The notes under the pieces: model-generated
Databases searched by the model: none
The model's input: only the letters and a program-made list of their open reading frames with translations
Told to the model about the DNA's origin: nothing
NCBI RefSeq assembly: GCF_001420715.1
Contig: NZ_LJJC01000004.1
Coordinates: 1,425,678 to 1,489,677, forward strand
Direction: 5' to 3'
Length of the DNA stretch: 64,000 nucleotides
DNA from: Heyndrickxia shackletonii
GTDB taxonomy: Bacteria > Bacillota > Bacilli > Bacillales > Bacillaceae_C
In this document: in pieces, positions 16,404-25,467 of the stretch
Numbering within the stretch: the first letter of the stretch is position 1
Layout of the letters: each line of letters starts with the position of its first letter
Made by a program: the position numbers and the translations under genes

Positions 16404-17186
16404 ATGAATATTATGGAAAAATTTCGATTTCCGTCGCCCAATCCACAGGTAAATATGTACATAATAACTTATATGTCTGGTTCCTATAAGGTAAAGGGAT
16501 TATTAGCAGAACCAAAGGATGACCTTGTGTATGATGGATTTTTATACTTAAGGGGTGGAATTAAAAGTGTAGGGATGGTGAGACCTGCTAGAATCGGACA
16601 ATTTGCCAGTGAGGGCTTTGTTGTCTTTGCTCCTTTCTATCGAGGAAACAGAGGAGGGGAAGGAGATGAAGATTTTGCAGGGGAGGATCGAATGGATGCC
16701 TATTCTGCTTTCGATCTTTTGAAACAGTATCCCCGGGTAGCTAAAAACCGCATCCATGTGTTTGGTTTTTCAAGAGGAGGGGTAATGGCTCTACATACGG
16801 CTATCCATCGAAAGGAGGCAGCATCCGTTGTAACATGGGGAGGGGTCTCCGATATGGAATTAACTTATGGAGAGAGAAAGGATTTACGAAGAATGATGAA
16901 ACGGGTAATTGGAGGCACTCCTGCAAAATATCCGGATCGATACAAAGAGCGAACCCCGCTGTATTTTCTGGAGGAAATAGAATCACCTGTATTAATTATA
17001 CATGGGGAACATGATCAAAATGTATCTTTTGAGCATGCAAAAAGACTGGAGGAAAGATTGAAACTGCTAAAAAAACCAGTCGAAACATGGTATTTTCCAA
17101 ATTACACACATTATTTTCCGCCTATAATAAATCGGCAAATTGTTTCGGATTTATGTTCATGGATGAAAAAACAGGCACTGACATGA
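16404..17186 (+). CDS. ytmA: S9-type alpha/beta hydrolase YtmA
   Basis: A 260-residue prolyl-oligopeptidase-like hydrolase. The nucleophile is in GFSRGG (Ser123), the acid in IHGEHDQNVS and the His in NYTHYFPP. The oxyanion region is LYLRGG. I start at ATG 16404, where AAGGAGGT lies 7 bases upstream; the frame is open 69 bases further back but without a site. No signal peptide, so probably cytosolic. The substrate is unknown. It is followed closely by the DUF2584 gene, as in B. subtilis ytmA-ytmB. Confidence 0.88.
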   Translation: MNIMEKFRFPSPNPQVNMYIITYMSGSYKVKGLLAEPKDDLVYDGFLYLRGGIKSVGMVRPARIGQFASEGFVVFAPFYRGNRGGEGDEDFAGEDRMDAYSAFDLLKQYPRVAKNRIHVFGFSRGGVMALHTAIHRKEAASVVTWGGVSDMELTYGERKDLRRMMKRVIGGTPAKYPDRYKERTPLYFLEEIESPVLIIHGEHDQNVSFEHAKRLEERLKLLKKPVETWYFPNYTHYFPPIINRQIVSDLCSWMKKQALT

Positions 17187-17230
17187 TAAAATAGTTGTAA
17201 GAATGCAGATAAGGTAAAGGAGAAAAATAA

Positions 17231-17473
17231 ATGGGAATGCCTTTAGAACTTAATACGATGATTGTGACAAAAGGAAATGAAAAACGATTAGACGATAATT
17301 TATTTATATTAGAAAAAGCGGGGTATCGCCTATATCCAATCGATATACCAATTGATGTCAAGCGGACGTTGGAAAGTGATTCAAGCGGAACAGCTGTTAT
17401 TCAAAAGGTAGAATGGGAAAAAGAGAAAACAACGATTTTTTATCAGTTAATTTCCTTGAATTCTACAAATTAA
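17231..17473 (+). CDS. ytmB: DUF2584 protein YtmB
   Basis: An 80-residue soluble protein, MGMPLELNTMIVTKGNEKRL at the start and QKVEWEKEKTTIFYQLISLNS at the end. It matches the small Bacillus family DUF2584 and lies between ytmA and pckA, its position in B. subtilis. AAGGAG is about 9 bases before the ATG. Function is unknown. Confidence 0.82.
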   Translation: MGMPLELNTMIVTKGNEKRLDDNLFILEKAGYRLYPIDIPIDVKRTLESDSSGTAVIQKVEWEKEKTTIFYQLISLNSTN

Positions 17474-17499
17474 AAGGGTGACCAAATTGGTCACCCTTT
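17473..17499. terminator. Bidirectional terminator between ytmB and pckA
   Basis: AAAGGGTGACCAA/TTGGTCACCCTTT is a perfect 13-bp stem with a one-base centre (effective loop of three or more). It lies between convergent genes, with A/T runs on both sides. Confidence 0.9.
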
Positions 17500-17502
17500 C
17501 TA

Positions 17503-19092
17503 TTATAATTTCTTTGGACCTCCTAATTCCACAATTTCCTTGTCAACATTTTTGAACTTTTGGAAATTCAATTGGAATTTTTCAGAGAGTTCCTTTGCTT
17601 TTATAATATACTCATCTTGGCTAGCCCAAGTTTTATTTGGTAATAGTACTTCGTCTGGAACACCTGGAACATGTAATGGAATATTTAAGCCAAAGATTTC
17701 ATCCTTTACTGTTTCAGCATGGTGCAATTCTCCTTCTAAAGCAGCTTGAACCATGGCGCGTGTATAGCTTAATTTCATACGTGATCCTACGCCGTATTCT
17801 CCGCCAGTCCATCCTGTATTTACAAGGAAGACATCGACTCCGTATTCATCAATTTTTTTACCGAGCATTTCCGCATAGACCGTGGCAGGAAGCGGAAGGA
17901 ATGGTGCTCCAAAGCATGTCGAGAATGTTGCTTCTGGAGAAGTAACCCCGCGCTCTGTTCCTGCAAGCTTCGATGTATATCCACTTAAGAAGTGATACAT
18001 TGCCTGCTCTTTTGTTAATTTACTGATCGGAGGCAAGACACCAAATGCATCGGCTGTTAAGAAAACGATTGTTTGTGGATGACCTGCTACACTTGGTTCA
18101 ACAATATTTTCGATGGATTGAATCGGATAAGCGGCACGTGTATTTTCTGTCAATGTATTGTCATCATACATTGCTTCATGTGTATCAGGATTTACCATTA
18201 CATTTTCCAAAACAGATCCAAACGTAATGGCATCATAAATTTGCGGCTCTTTTTCACGGGTTAAACCAATACATTTTGCGTAGCAGCCGCCTTCTATATT
18301 AAATACCCCATTAGCTGACCAACCATGCTCATCATCCCCAATAAGCTTGCGATTTGGATCTGCGGATAACGTAGTTTTTCCTGTACCGGACAGGCCGAAG
18401 AATAATGCTACATCGCCTTCCGGACCTACATTTGCGGAACAGTGCATAGGTAATATTCCTGCTTCAGGCAATAAATAATTCATTATGGAGAAAATGGATT
18501 TTTTCATCTCTCCAGCATATTCCGTTCCGCCAATTAAAATAATTCGGCGTTCAAAGGACACAATGATAAATGTTTCCGACTTAGTTCCATCTACTTGTGG
18601 GTCTGCTTTAAAATTTGGAGCAGATAGAATCGTAAATTGTGCCTTATGATCCGCTAATTCTTCTTCTGATGGGCGGATAAACAATTGATGTGCGAATAAA
18701 TTATGCCAAGCATATTCATTCACAACCTGTATAGGAAGACGGCTTTTTTTGTCTGCACCGGCAAATCCTTTAAATACAAATAATTCATTTTGATTTTCTA
18801 AATATTGAATTACCTTATGATACAGTTTGTCAAAGACTTCTACAGAAATTGGTTGATTGACAGAACCCCAATCAATTTTGTCTTTTACAGAAGGTTCTTC
18901 AACAATAAATTTATCTTTAGGGGAACGCCCAGTATATTTTCCAGTTTCAGCCTGAACGGCTCCAGTTGAGGTTAAGATTCCTTCTTTACGCGCTAATATT
19001 TTTTCCACTAATCGTGGAACGGATAATTGAGTATAAACATTATTTCCATTTAGTAATTCACTTAATTCAGTAGATAAACTTATTGAATTCAT
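17503..19092 (-). CDS. pckA: Phosphoenolpyruvate carboxykinase (ATP)
   Basis: Gluconeogenic enzyme converting oxaloacetate and ATP to PEP and CO2. The kinase-1a Walker [12 protein letters not shown] lies near residue 232 and the metal motif IGDDEHGW follows; [16 protein letters not shown] and the C-terminal [11 protein letters not shown] are also typical. 529 residues against about 527 in B. subtilis. The ATG has AAAGGATGG about 9 bases upstream. The upstream region carries a -10/-35 pair covered by a CcpN-type operator, fitting repression by glucose. Confidence 0.96.
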   Translation of the reverse strand: MNSISLSTELSELLNGNNVYTQLSVPRLVEKILARKEGILTSTGAVQAETGKYTGRSPKDKFIVEEPSVKDKIDWGSVNQPISVEVFDKLYHKVIQYLENQNELFVFKGFAGADKKSRLPIQVVNEYAWHNLFAHQLFIRPSEEELADHKAQFTILSAPNFKADPQVDGTKSETFIIVSFERRIILIGGTEYAGEMKKSIFSIMNYLLPEAGILPMHCSANVGPEGDVALFFGLSGTGKTTLSADPNRKLIGDDEHGWSANGVFNIEGGCYAKCIGLTREKEPQIYDAITFGSVLENVMVNPDTHEAMYDDNTLTENTRAAYPIQSIENIVEPSVAGHPQTIVFLTADAFGVLPPISKLTKEQAMYHFLSGYTSKLAGTERGVTSPEATFSTCFGAPFLPLPATVYAEMLGKKIDEYGVDVFLVNTGWTGGEYGVGSRMKLSYTRAMVQAALEGELHHAETVKDEIFGLNIPLHVPGVPDEVLLPNKTWASQDEYIIKAKELSEKFQLNFQKFKNVDKEIVELGGPKKL

Positions 19093-19149
19093 GAATGCGT
19101 TACCATCCTTTATGAAAGAATAAAAAATTTTTAATCGCTTATGTCAATT

Positions 19150-19177
19150 AGTATAACACAATTAAATAATTAGTCTA
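19150..19177 (-). promoter_or_regulatory. pckA promoter overlapped by a CcpN-like operator
   Basis: On the minus strand TAGACT (19177-19172) and TATACT (19155-19150) are 16 bases apart, about 58 bases before pckA. The -10 is embedded in TGTGTTATACT (19160-19150), an exact match to the CcpN consensus TRTGHYATAYW as I recall it for gapB and pckA of B. subtilis. Promoter and operator are inferred from sequence. Confidence 0.6.
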
Positions 19178-19308
19178 TACTATATATGCTTATTTTTTAA
19201 AAAACACAAAGTTTTAACATTTCGATTTCTTTCCTTATTTAAGCCATAACATTAGTATTTTTGACTGACGGAACATTATTCCGATTTTTAAAAATGGACT
19301 TTATATAA

Positions 19309-19483
19309 GGCTGTTTTCGAATAGATTGTTAAAAACCCAAAAGCCGAATTTAATCTGTTCCTTTTCGTCACTTTTTCCTAAAACCTGAGTAGATTGGTTT
19401 CGAGGCATCTTTTCTATAAAGTATCATTCATATTTAACCTTAATAAGGTTGTTATACAAAAGCAACAAAGTCTAAGAAAAGCC
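19309..19483 (-). repeat. MITE-like element, copy D
   Basis: 175 bp in reverse orientation between pckA and the metK promoter. It has GGCTTTTCTTAGACTTTGTT at one end and TCGAAAACAGCC at the other (read on the minus strand), plus the internal AACCTTATTAAGGTT hairpin and the core AGAAAAGATGCCTCGAAAC. The right inner end differs from other copies. Non-coding. Confidence 0.8.
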
Positions 19484-19514
19484 TTAAATAATATTGAAAA
19501 AATGCATGAAGTAG

Positions 19515-19543
19515 TTGACACGGTGCGACAAATTGCGTATGAT
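19515..19543 (+). promoter_or_regulatory. Promoter of metK
   Basis: TTGACA and TATGAT are separated by exactly 17 bases and lie just upstream of the SAM riboswitch at 19561. This is the strongest sigma-A promoter in the window. Confidence 0.85.
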
Positions 19544-19560
19544 TTTACCTTGAACGGATA

Positions 19561-19795
19561 CTCTTATCCCGAGATGGCGGAGGGACAGGCCCGATGAAGC
19601 CCAGCAACCAGCTTTTTAGGTGCATATAATAAAAATGAAAGCTTAGTAGATAAGTTGAAGAGTCATTTTTATAAGCATGCTAAAATGAAAAGGTGCTAAC
19701 CTGTAGCAAGGTAATTCCTTGAACGATAAGAGTGAAAGGCGTAAAAACGAATGTGAACCTTTCCTCAAAATATTAATAGGAAAGGTTTTATTTGT
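19561..19795 (+). ncRNA. SAM-I (S-box) riboswitch of metK with a long P3 arm
   Basis: P1 is CTCTTATC (19561) with GATAAGAG (19725). Conserved core blocks are GAGATGGCGGAGGGACAGGC, CCGATGAAGCCCAGCAACC, GGTGCTAACC and AAGGT, and an intrinsic terminator follows at 19756. SAM binding should favour the terminator and lower metK expression. The P3 region (about 19611-19700) is unusually long: ATAAAAATGA at 19629 pairs with TCATTTTTAT at 19663. After the terminator another 160 bases of leader precede metK with no feature recognised. Confidence 0.95.
19756..19795 (+). terminator. Riboswitch-controlled terminator of metK
   Basis: AACCTTTCCT pairs with AGGAAAGGTT and is followed by TTATTTGTT. It lies 24 bases after P1 of the S-box, the expected expression platform. 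Confidence 0.85.
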
Positions 19796-19956
19796 TATTC
19801 GCCCCAGCCTAAGTAAATGCAAAATGCGAATGAATGCAAATAGCATCTTGAAAGAATCGAGGATAAATTCTCCTGATTATTTCATACTATTAGGGAAATG
19901 AGTACCGTGAGGCGTAAATATAGAGTTTTTGATTTATCTCTAAGGGAGGAAAAAAG

Positions 19957-21153
19957 ATGACAAACAAACGTCGTTTATTCACATCCGAATCCGTGACGGA
20001 AGGTCATCCGGATAAAATATGTGACCAAATTTCGGATGCCATTTTGGATGCGATTTTAGCAAAGGACCCTAACGCACGTGTGGCTTGTGAAACATCTGTG
20101 ACAACAGGTCTTGTACTTGTTGCAGGAGAAATTACTACCAGCACATATGTGGATATTCCAAAAATTGTTCGTGAAACCATTAAAGATATTGGATATACTC
20201 GTGCAAAATATGGCTTTGATGCTGAAACATGTGCGGTTCTTACATCTATAGATGAGCAATCTGCCGATATCGCAATGGGTGTTGATAAAGCATTAGAAGC
20301 ACGTGAAGGACAAATGTCTGAAGAAGAAATTGAAGCAATTGGTGCAGGGGACCAAGGATTAATGTTTGGTTTTGCATGTAATGAGACAAAGGAGTTAATG
20401 CCTTTGCCAATTTCCCTATCACATAAGCTTGCACGCAGATTATCAGAAGTGCGTAAAGAAGAGATTCTTCCATATTTACGCCCGGATGCTAAAACACAGG
20501 TAACGGTTGAATATGATGAAAATGGCAAACCAGCAAGAATTGACACGATCGTTATTTCTACACAGCACCATCCAGAAATCAGCTTAGAGCAAATTCAACG
20601 CAATGTGAAAGAATATGTTATTGGTCCAGTTGTTCCTAAAGAATTAATCGACGAAAACACAAAATATTTCATTAATCCAACTGGTCGATTTGTTATCGGT
20701 GGACCACAAGGGGATGCTGGATTAACAGGTCGTAAAATTATCGTTGATACGTATGGTGGTTATGCACGCCATGGCGGTGGTGCATTCTCAGGTAAGGATC
20801 CTACAAAAGTGGACCGTTCCGCAGCATATGCTGCACGTTATGTTGCTAAAAATATTGTAGCTGCTGGCCTTGCAGATAAATGTGAAGTACAGCTTGCTTA
20901 TGCTATTGGTGTAGCAAAGCCGGTATCCATCTCCATTGATACTTTTGGTACAGGAAAGGTTTCAGAAGAGGAATTGATTGAAGCGGTTCGTGAAAACTTC
21001 GACCTTCGTCCTGCTGGTATCATTAAAATGTTAGATTTAAGACGTCCTATTTATAAGCAAACGGCTGCTTACGGACATTTTGGACGCAATGATTTAGATT
21101 TACCTTGGGAAAGAACAGACAAAGCGGAAGTTTTAAGTCAACTTGCAAAATAG
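19957..21153 (+). CDS. metK: S-adenosylmethionine synthetase
   Basis: Makes S-adenosylmethionine from methionine and ATP. Signature stretches: [20 protein letters not shown] at the N-terminus, [12 protein letters not shown] near residue 120, and the C-terminal phosphate-binding [19 protein letters not shown] near 265. 398 residues, standard length. GGGAGG lies about 8 bases before the ATG. Expression is controlled by the upstream S-box. Confidence 0.98.
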   Translation: MTNKRRLFTSESVTEGHPDKICDQISDAILDAILAKDPNARVACETSVTTGLVLVAGEITTSTYVDIPKIVRETIKDIGYTRAKYGFDAETCAVLTSIDEQSADIAMGVDKALEAREGQMSEEEIEAIGAGDQGLMFGFACNETKELMPLPISLSHKLARRLSEVRKEEILPYLRPDAKTQVTVEYDENGKPARIDTIVISTQHHPEISLEQIQRNVKEYVIGPVVPKELIDENTKYFINPTGRFVIGGPQGDAGLTGRKIIVDTYGGYARHGGGAFSGKDPTKVDRSAAYAARYVAKNIVAAGLADKCEVQLAYAIGVAKPVSISIDTFGTGKVSEEELIEAVRENFDLRPAGIIKMLDLRRPIYKQTAAYGHFGRNDLDLPWERTDKAEVLSQLAK

Positions 21154-21168
21154 TGGTTGAAAGAAAAT

Positions 21169-21210
21169 GGAGGGGTTACAGAACGATATTGTAACTCCTC
21201 TTTGTTTTTT
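21169..21210 (+). terminator. Terminator of metK
   Basis: GGAGGGGTTACA pairs with TGTAACTCCTC (one mismatch or G-T region) and is followed by TTTGTTTTTT, 15 bases after the stop. Confidence 0.85.
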
Positions 21211-21419
21211 ATCGAAGAGGTAAATTAGTGATTATTATTGAATTAAATGTATGCTTAAACGTGAACGGGTGCGCATAAGTCGGTACTAAACACCAACGAA
21301 TTATTTAACAGAGCTATTCGTAAGAACATTTTGGAAAAAAATATTTGTCGGGATAAGTAAAATGGCTACTGCAAAAACGAAATAAAAAATGATAGTATAA
21401 GGTAGTATGAATTTTTTAA

Positions 21420-21550
21420 TGACTTTTTTCTTGTACTATTGCTTTTGTAAAAGTAAAATCTTATAACTATCTTCATCGGATAAGATTGCCCGAAACAAAG
21501 TCTAAGATTTAAAACAATGACGAAAAGCAATAATCTATAAGAAAAATAGC
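21420..21550 (+). repeat. MITE-like element, copy F (diverged)
   Basis: 131 bp just upstream of asnB. Terminal parts TTTTTTCTTGTAC-TATTGCTTTT and AAAAGCAATAATCTATAAGA are inverted repeats of each other but differ together from the other copies. The interior keeps GATTGCCCGAAACAAAGTCT and CAATGACGAAAAGC. The rest of 21211-21419 has no recognised feature. Confidence 0.75.
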
Positions 21551-21595
21551 ATTGTTCAAAAGAAGCTTAAAAAAATGGAGTAGGTGAACTACATA

Positions 21596-23494
21596 ATGTG
21601 TGGATTTATAGGTTGTGTACACGACCGTTCAATTGAACTTCGTGATGAAGATAAACAACTATTTAAAAATATGAATGACATTATTACCCATCGTGGACCC
21701 GATGACGATGGTTTTTATGAAGACGAACATATTCAATTTGGTTTCCGTCGTCTGAGCATTATTGACTTAGAAAGCGGACACCAGCCGTTAACATATGAAA
21801 ACGATCGTTATTGGATTATCTTTAATGGAGAAATTTATAATTACGTGGAATTACGTAATGAATTAATAGAAGCAGGCTTAACGTTCGCGACTTCATCAGA
21901 TACTGAGGTTATTTTAGCATTGTACAGCCATTATAAGGAAAAGGCTGTTGAAAAACTGCGCGGAATGTTTTCGTTTGTTATTTGGGATAAACAAGAACAA
22001 TCCTTGCTTGGTGCTCGTGATCCTTTTGGAATTAAACCTTTTTTCTATTTAGAAGAAGAAAATCGGACATTTTTTGCATCTGAAAAGAAAAGTATATTAT
22101 TGGCAATGGAAAATGATGTATTAAACTATGATGCTGTTCAGCATTATATGACATACCAATTTGTTCCTGAGCCTGAAACGATGACTGCTGGAATTAAAAA
22201 ATTAGAGCCTGGCCATTATTTTGTGAAAAGATTAGGACAACCGTTAGATATTAAACGCTATTGGAAAGCTGCGTTTAAACCGATTCATAAGTCCGAAGAT
22301 GAATTTATAAAAGAAATCAAAGATGTTCTTTTCGATTCTGTAAATGTTCATATGCGCAGTGATGTTCCGGTTGGATCATTCTTATCTGGCGGAATTGATT
22401 CCTCTATTATTGCTTCCATTGCGAAACAATACAATCCCAAAATTCAAACCTTTTCCGTGGGTTTTGAACGCAATGGTTTTAGCGAAATTGATGTAGCGAA
22501 GGAAACCGCGGAAAAGCTTGGTGTAGAAAATATCAGCTATGTGATTACTCCGGAGGAATACATGAAGGAACTTCCGAAAATCATGTGGCATCTTGATGAT
22601 CCATTGGCTGACCCTGCATGCGTTCCTTTATACTTTGTTGCAAGAGAAGCAAGAAAACATGTTACAGTTGTATTGTCAGGGGAAGGGGCAGATGAGCTGT
22701 TCGGAGGCTATAATATTTATCGAGAGCCCCAATCTTTAGAGGTATTTAATAAGATTCCTGCAGTTGGAAAATCGCTTCTTAAGGCATTGGCTAAAATGAT
22801 GCCGGAAGGTGTCAAAGGAAAGAGCTTTATAGAACGCGGTGTTACTCCAATGGAAGAGCGTTATATCGGAAATGCAAAAATGTATACGGAAAAAGAAAAG
22901 AAAGAACTTTTAGCCAGGTACAAACAAGGATTGGACTATACAGAGATTACGAAAGGCCTTTACGCAGAGACAGCTGGGTATGATCCTGTAGATCGCATGC
23001 AATACATTGATATTCATACATGGATGCGCGGGGATATATTATTAAAGGCGGATAAAATGACAATGGCACACTCCCTCGAGTTGCGTGTTCCATTTTTGGA
23101 TAAAGAGGTATTTAAAGTTGCGTCACAAATTCCGACCAGTCTAAAGACCGCTAATGATACGACGAAGTATATTCTTCGCAAGGCTGCGGAGGGAGTAGTT
23201 CCTGATCATGTTTTAAATCGAAAAAAACTAGGTTTTCCAGTTCCGATTAGACATTGGCTAAAAGATGAAATGCATGACTGGGCAATCAACATTATCAAGG
23301 GTAGCCCGACTGATCATATCATAAATAAAAATTATGTATTAAATCTTCTGGAAGAACATTGCCAAGGAAAATTAGATCATAGTCGTAAAATATGGACTGT
23401 TTTAGTCTTCATGATTTGGCATGCAGTTTATTTAGAAGAAAAATATGACTTTCAAAAACAATATAGATTAAACGCTGAGCAGGCAACTGTATAA
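21596..23494 (+). CDS. asnB: Asparagine synthase (glutamine-hydrolysing)
   Basis: Class II amidotransferase that makes asparagine, or amidates another carboxylate, using glutamine. The start is fixed at ATG 21596 because the mature N-terminus must be Cys (MCGFIGCVHD), the glutaminase nucleophile. The N-terminal domain shows NDIITHRGPDDDG and RLSIIDLESGHQP; the synthetase domain has the PP-loop SGGIDSS near residue 263 and SGEGADELFGGY. 632 residues, the length I recall for B. subtilis AsnB, which is linked to cell-wall mDAP amidation. It follows an MITE-like element that ends 45 bases upstream. Confidence 0.93.
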   Translation: MCGFIGCVHDRSIELRDEDKQLFKNMNDIITHRGPDDDGFYEDEHIQFGFRRLSIIDLESGHQPLTYENDRYWIIFNGEIYNYVELRNELIEAGLTFATSSDTEVILALYSHYKEKAVEKLRGMFSFVIWDKQEQSLLGARDPFGIKPFFYLEEENRTFFASEKKSILLAMENDVLNYDAVQHYMTYQFVPEPETMTAGIKKLEPGHYFVKRLGQPLDIKRYWKAAFKPIHKSEDEFIKEIKDVLFDSVNVHMRSDVPVGSFLSGGIDSSIIASIAKQYNPKIQTFSVGFERNGFSEIDVAKETAEKLGVENISYVITPEEYMKELPKIMWHLDDPLADPACVPLYFVAREARKHVTVVLSGEGADELFGGYNIYREPQSLEVFNKIPAVGKSLLKALAKMMPEGVKGKSFIERGVTPMEERYIGNAKMYTEKEKKELLARYKQGLDYTEITKGLYAETAGYDPVDRMQYIDIHTWMRGDILLKADKMTMAHSLELRVPFLDKEVFKVASQIPTSLKTANDTTKYILRKAAEGVVPDHVLNRKKLGFPVPIRHWLKDEMHDWAINIIKGSPTDHIINKNYVLNLLEEHCQGKLDHSRKIWTVLVFMIWHAVYLEEKYDFQKQYRLNAEQATV

Positions 23495-23556
23495 ATTTAC
23501 GGCTGAACAAATGCTCCTCGAAAGCAATTGAAAATCATCATGTTTCAAATAAAAAT

Positions 23557-23595
23557 TAAGCCAAGCTATTTTTCGTAAGTGATAGCTTGGCTGCC
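23557..23595. terminator. Shared terminator of asnB and the C39 peptidase gene
   Basis: AGCCAAGCTAT pairs with ATAGCTTGGCT over a 12-base loop. It lies between convergent genes and overlaps the stop codon of the minus-strand gene. Confidence 0.75.
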
Positions 23596-24321
23596 CATTT
23601 GCACCCACGCTTCCATAAAGGAATTAGCGGGTGCTTTATTTTTTTGTCCAGTAAGTGGGTCATTAAAATAAATATATTTTTTATCATATCCTGTAATAAG
23701 CACAGAATGTTCTTTATAAGTGATGTGGATTTTTCCGTTTTTTGTATACCAAGATTGAAAGTATGCGGAAGGCAGTTTTTTATATTCTGTATTAATGATT
23801 ACCCATATTGGCCGATCATCAGATAGATATATTTTTAAATCTTCAAAGGAATGCCCTGTTAAATTAATTAACTTTCCTGGCAGAAATTTATTTCCTAATT
23901 CATAAATTGGCTTATTGTAAACACCGTACCCGGGTTTATGATAGGTATAAATATTACCGACGAATCCCTCGTTTGGATCTCCATAATAGATTTTTCCATT
24001 TTTAATCGTTCGTGGTGTAGGATTTTTCTTAATCTCCTTAGCCAAAGTTAATTTATCTACTTGAACACCAGCAGACTGCAAAAGCATTGCAAGGCTCGTT
24101 ACCTCACAACCTCTATCCAGTTCAGGATGCTGGTTTATAGAGGGAACATTAATGGATACCGCATCCTTTATCTTAATAACAGCATATTGTTCATGATCGC
24201 TATTTACTAGTGCATCGTGTGTATATGATTCAGATTCCTTTGAATCACGTATTCCATAAACAATAATCCCTGTTCCAATTAGAAAAAATAAACATAATAA
24301 ACCTGATATAAACTGCTTCAT
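23566..24321 (-). CDS. Exported C39-family peptidase-like protein
   Basis: 251 residues with an N-terminal hydrophobic segment (about 4-24), either a signal peptide or a membrane anchor, followed by a papain-like C39_2 domain. The catalytic Cys is in DRGCEVTSLAML (Cys72), the His in YKEHSVLITGYD and the third residue in YFNDPLTG. I start at ATG 24321, 6 bases after AGGTGG; a GTG three codons earlier lies within that box. Related Bacillus proteins include YvpB. The target is unknown. Confidence 0.82.
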   Translation of the reverse strand: MKQFISGLLCLFFLIGTGIIVYGIRDSKESESYTHDALVNSDHEQYAVIKIKDAVSINVPSINQHPELDRGCEVTSLAMLLQSAGVQVDKLTLAKEIKKNPTPRTIKNGKIYYGDPNEGFVGNIYTYHKPGYGVYNKPIYELGNKFLPGKLINLTGHSFEDLKIYLSDDRPIWVIINTEYKKLPSAYFQSWYTKNGKIHITYKEHSVLITGYDKKYIYFNDPLTGQKNKAPANSFMEAWVQMGSQAITYEK

Positions 24322-24455
24322 TCCTACCACCTAAATAAGAAGATTCTATGTATTACATCGTCAAACTTTCGAAAAAGTTAATGCCAATTTGTGAAAAGAT
24401 ATATAATAAAGAGAGGAGTTAGCATATTTAGGGTAAAATAGAGTATTCCAACAAA

Positions 24456-24618
24456 GGCTCTTTTCTTAAATTTTGTTGCTTTGTCATACGAAAACACTTG
24501 GTACAACCTTAATAGGGGTTAAAAACGAATAAATTTTGTAAGAAAAGATGCCCCGACTCCAAGTTTGCTTGAAATTTGTAACAAATGACGTGAAGCAACA
24601 ATTGATACGAAAACGGCC
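24456..24618 (+). repeat. MITE-like element, copy B
   Basis: 163 bp between the C39 gene and ytpA, ending 29 bases before ytpA. Ends GGCTCTTTTCTTAAATTTTG and CGAAAACGGCC; interior CAACCTTAATAGGGGTTAAA and AGAAAAGATGCCCCGA. The sequence AACAA occurs near both outer edges but is offset by one base on the left, so it is not a clean target duplication. Confidence 0.82.
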
Positions 24619-24647
24619 AACAACAAGAGAAAAGGGAGGCAGAAGCT

Positions 24648-25454
24648 ATGTGGAAATGGGAAGCGGATGAAGCTCCTAAAGCGGTCATTGTCATGGTTCA
24701 TGGGGCAATGGAGCACCACGGACGTTACAGCTGGTTAATTGAAATGTGGCGCTCCTCCGGTTACCATGTTATTATGGGAGATTTACCCGGACAAGGGATG
24801 ACTACAAGATCAAATAGAGGTCATATTGATTCCTTTGACGAATATATATTTGAAATAAAAGATTGGGTACAAACAGCTTATCAATTTAATGTTCCTATTT
24901 TTCTATTAGGACATAGTATGGGAGGACTCGCTGTAATTCGTACACTTCAAGAAATAAAGCTAAAAATTGCAGGAGTAATTTTATCGTCCCCGTGCCTTGG
25001 GCTTGTAGATTATCCATCAAAAATTTTAAGCGGACTTTCTGTCGGGTTAAATAAGATCGCGCCAGGAGTACGGTTTAAAAGCCCTTTAACTATTCAAATG
25101 TCTACAAGAAATGAGGAAATAATGGAATCAGCTGTTAATGATTCCTTGTATATTACAAAAATTTCCGTTCGATGGTACCGAGAGTTAGTAAAAGGAATGA
25201 AACTTGCTTTCACAAATATTTCAAAATTTCCGGATGTGCCACTTTTGGTTCTTCAAGGCGGAGATGATAAAATTGTGAATAAGACTTCAGTTAGCGACTG
25301 GTTTAATCAGGTGAAATTATCTGAGAAAAATTATAAAGAATGGCCTAAGTGTTATCACGAGATTTTTAATGAACCCGAACGGGAAGACATATTTCTTTAT
25401 GCGAAAAATTTCGTAGAAAATCGTTTGCGTTTAATTGGATATATTGTTGATTGA
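24648..25454 (+). CDS. ytpA: Phospholipase / alpha-beta hydrolase YtpA
   Basis: Closely resembles B. subtilis YtpA, reported to be a phospholipase required for the lysophospholipid antibiotic bacilysocin. The opening MWKWEADEAPKAVIVMVHGA and the nucleophile GHSMGG (Ser90) are visible, as are GDLPGQGMTTR, the acid in LVLQGGDDKIV and the His in YHEIFNEPERED. 268 residues. GGGAGG lies 8 bases before the ATG. It is 13 bases upstream of ytpB, so the two are an operon as in B. subtilis. Confidence 0.93.
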   Translation: MWKWEADEAPKAVIVMVHGAMEHHGRYSWLIEMWRSSGYHVIMGDLPGQGMTTRSNRGHIDSFDEYIFEIKDWVQTAYQFNVPIFLLGHSMGGLAVIRTLQEIKLKIAGVILSSPCLGLVDYPSKILSGLSVGLNKIAPGVRFKSPLTIQMSTRNEEIMESAVNDSLYITKISVRWYRELVKGMKLAFTNISKFPDVPLLVLQGGDDKIVNKTSVSDWFNQVKLSEKNYKEWPKCYHEIFNEPEREDIFLYAKNFVENRLRLIGYIVD

Positions 25455-25467
25455 GGTGAATATATAA

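Noticed and set aside
19394-19597. 67-codon plus-strand frame before metK
   Set aside because: It runs through a repeat copy, the metK promoter and the start of the SAM riboswitch.
20004-20546. 180-codon minus-strand frame within metK
   Set aside because: Exact antisense of a highly conserved gene; long shadow frames are common there because of codon bias.
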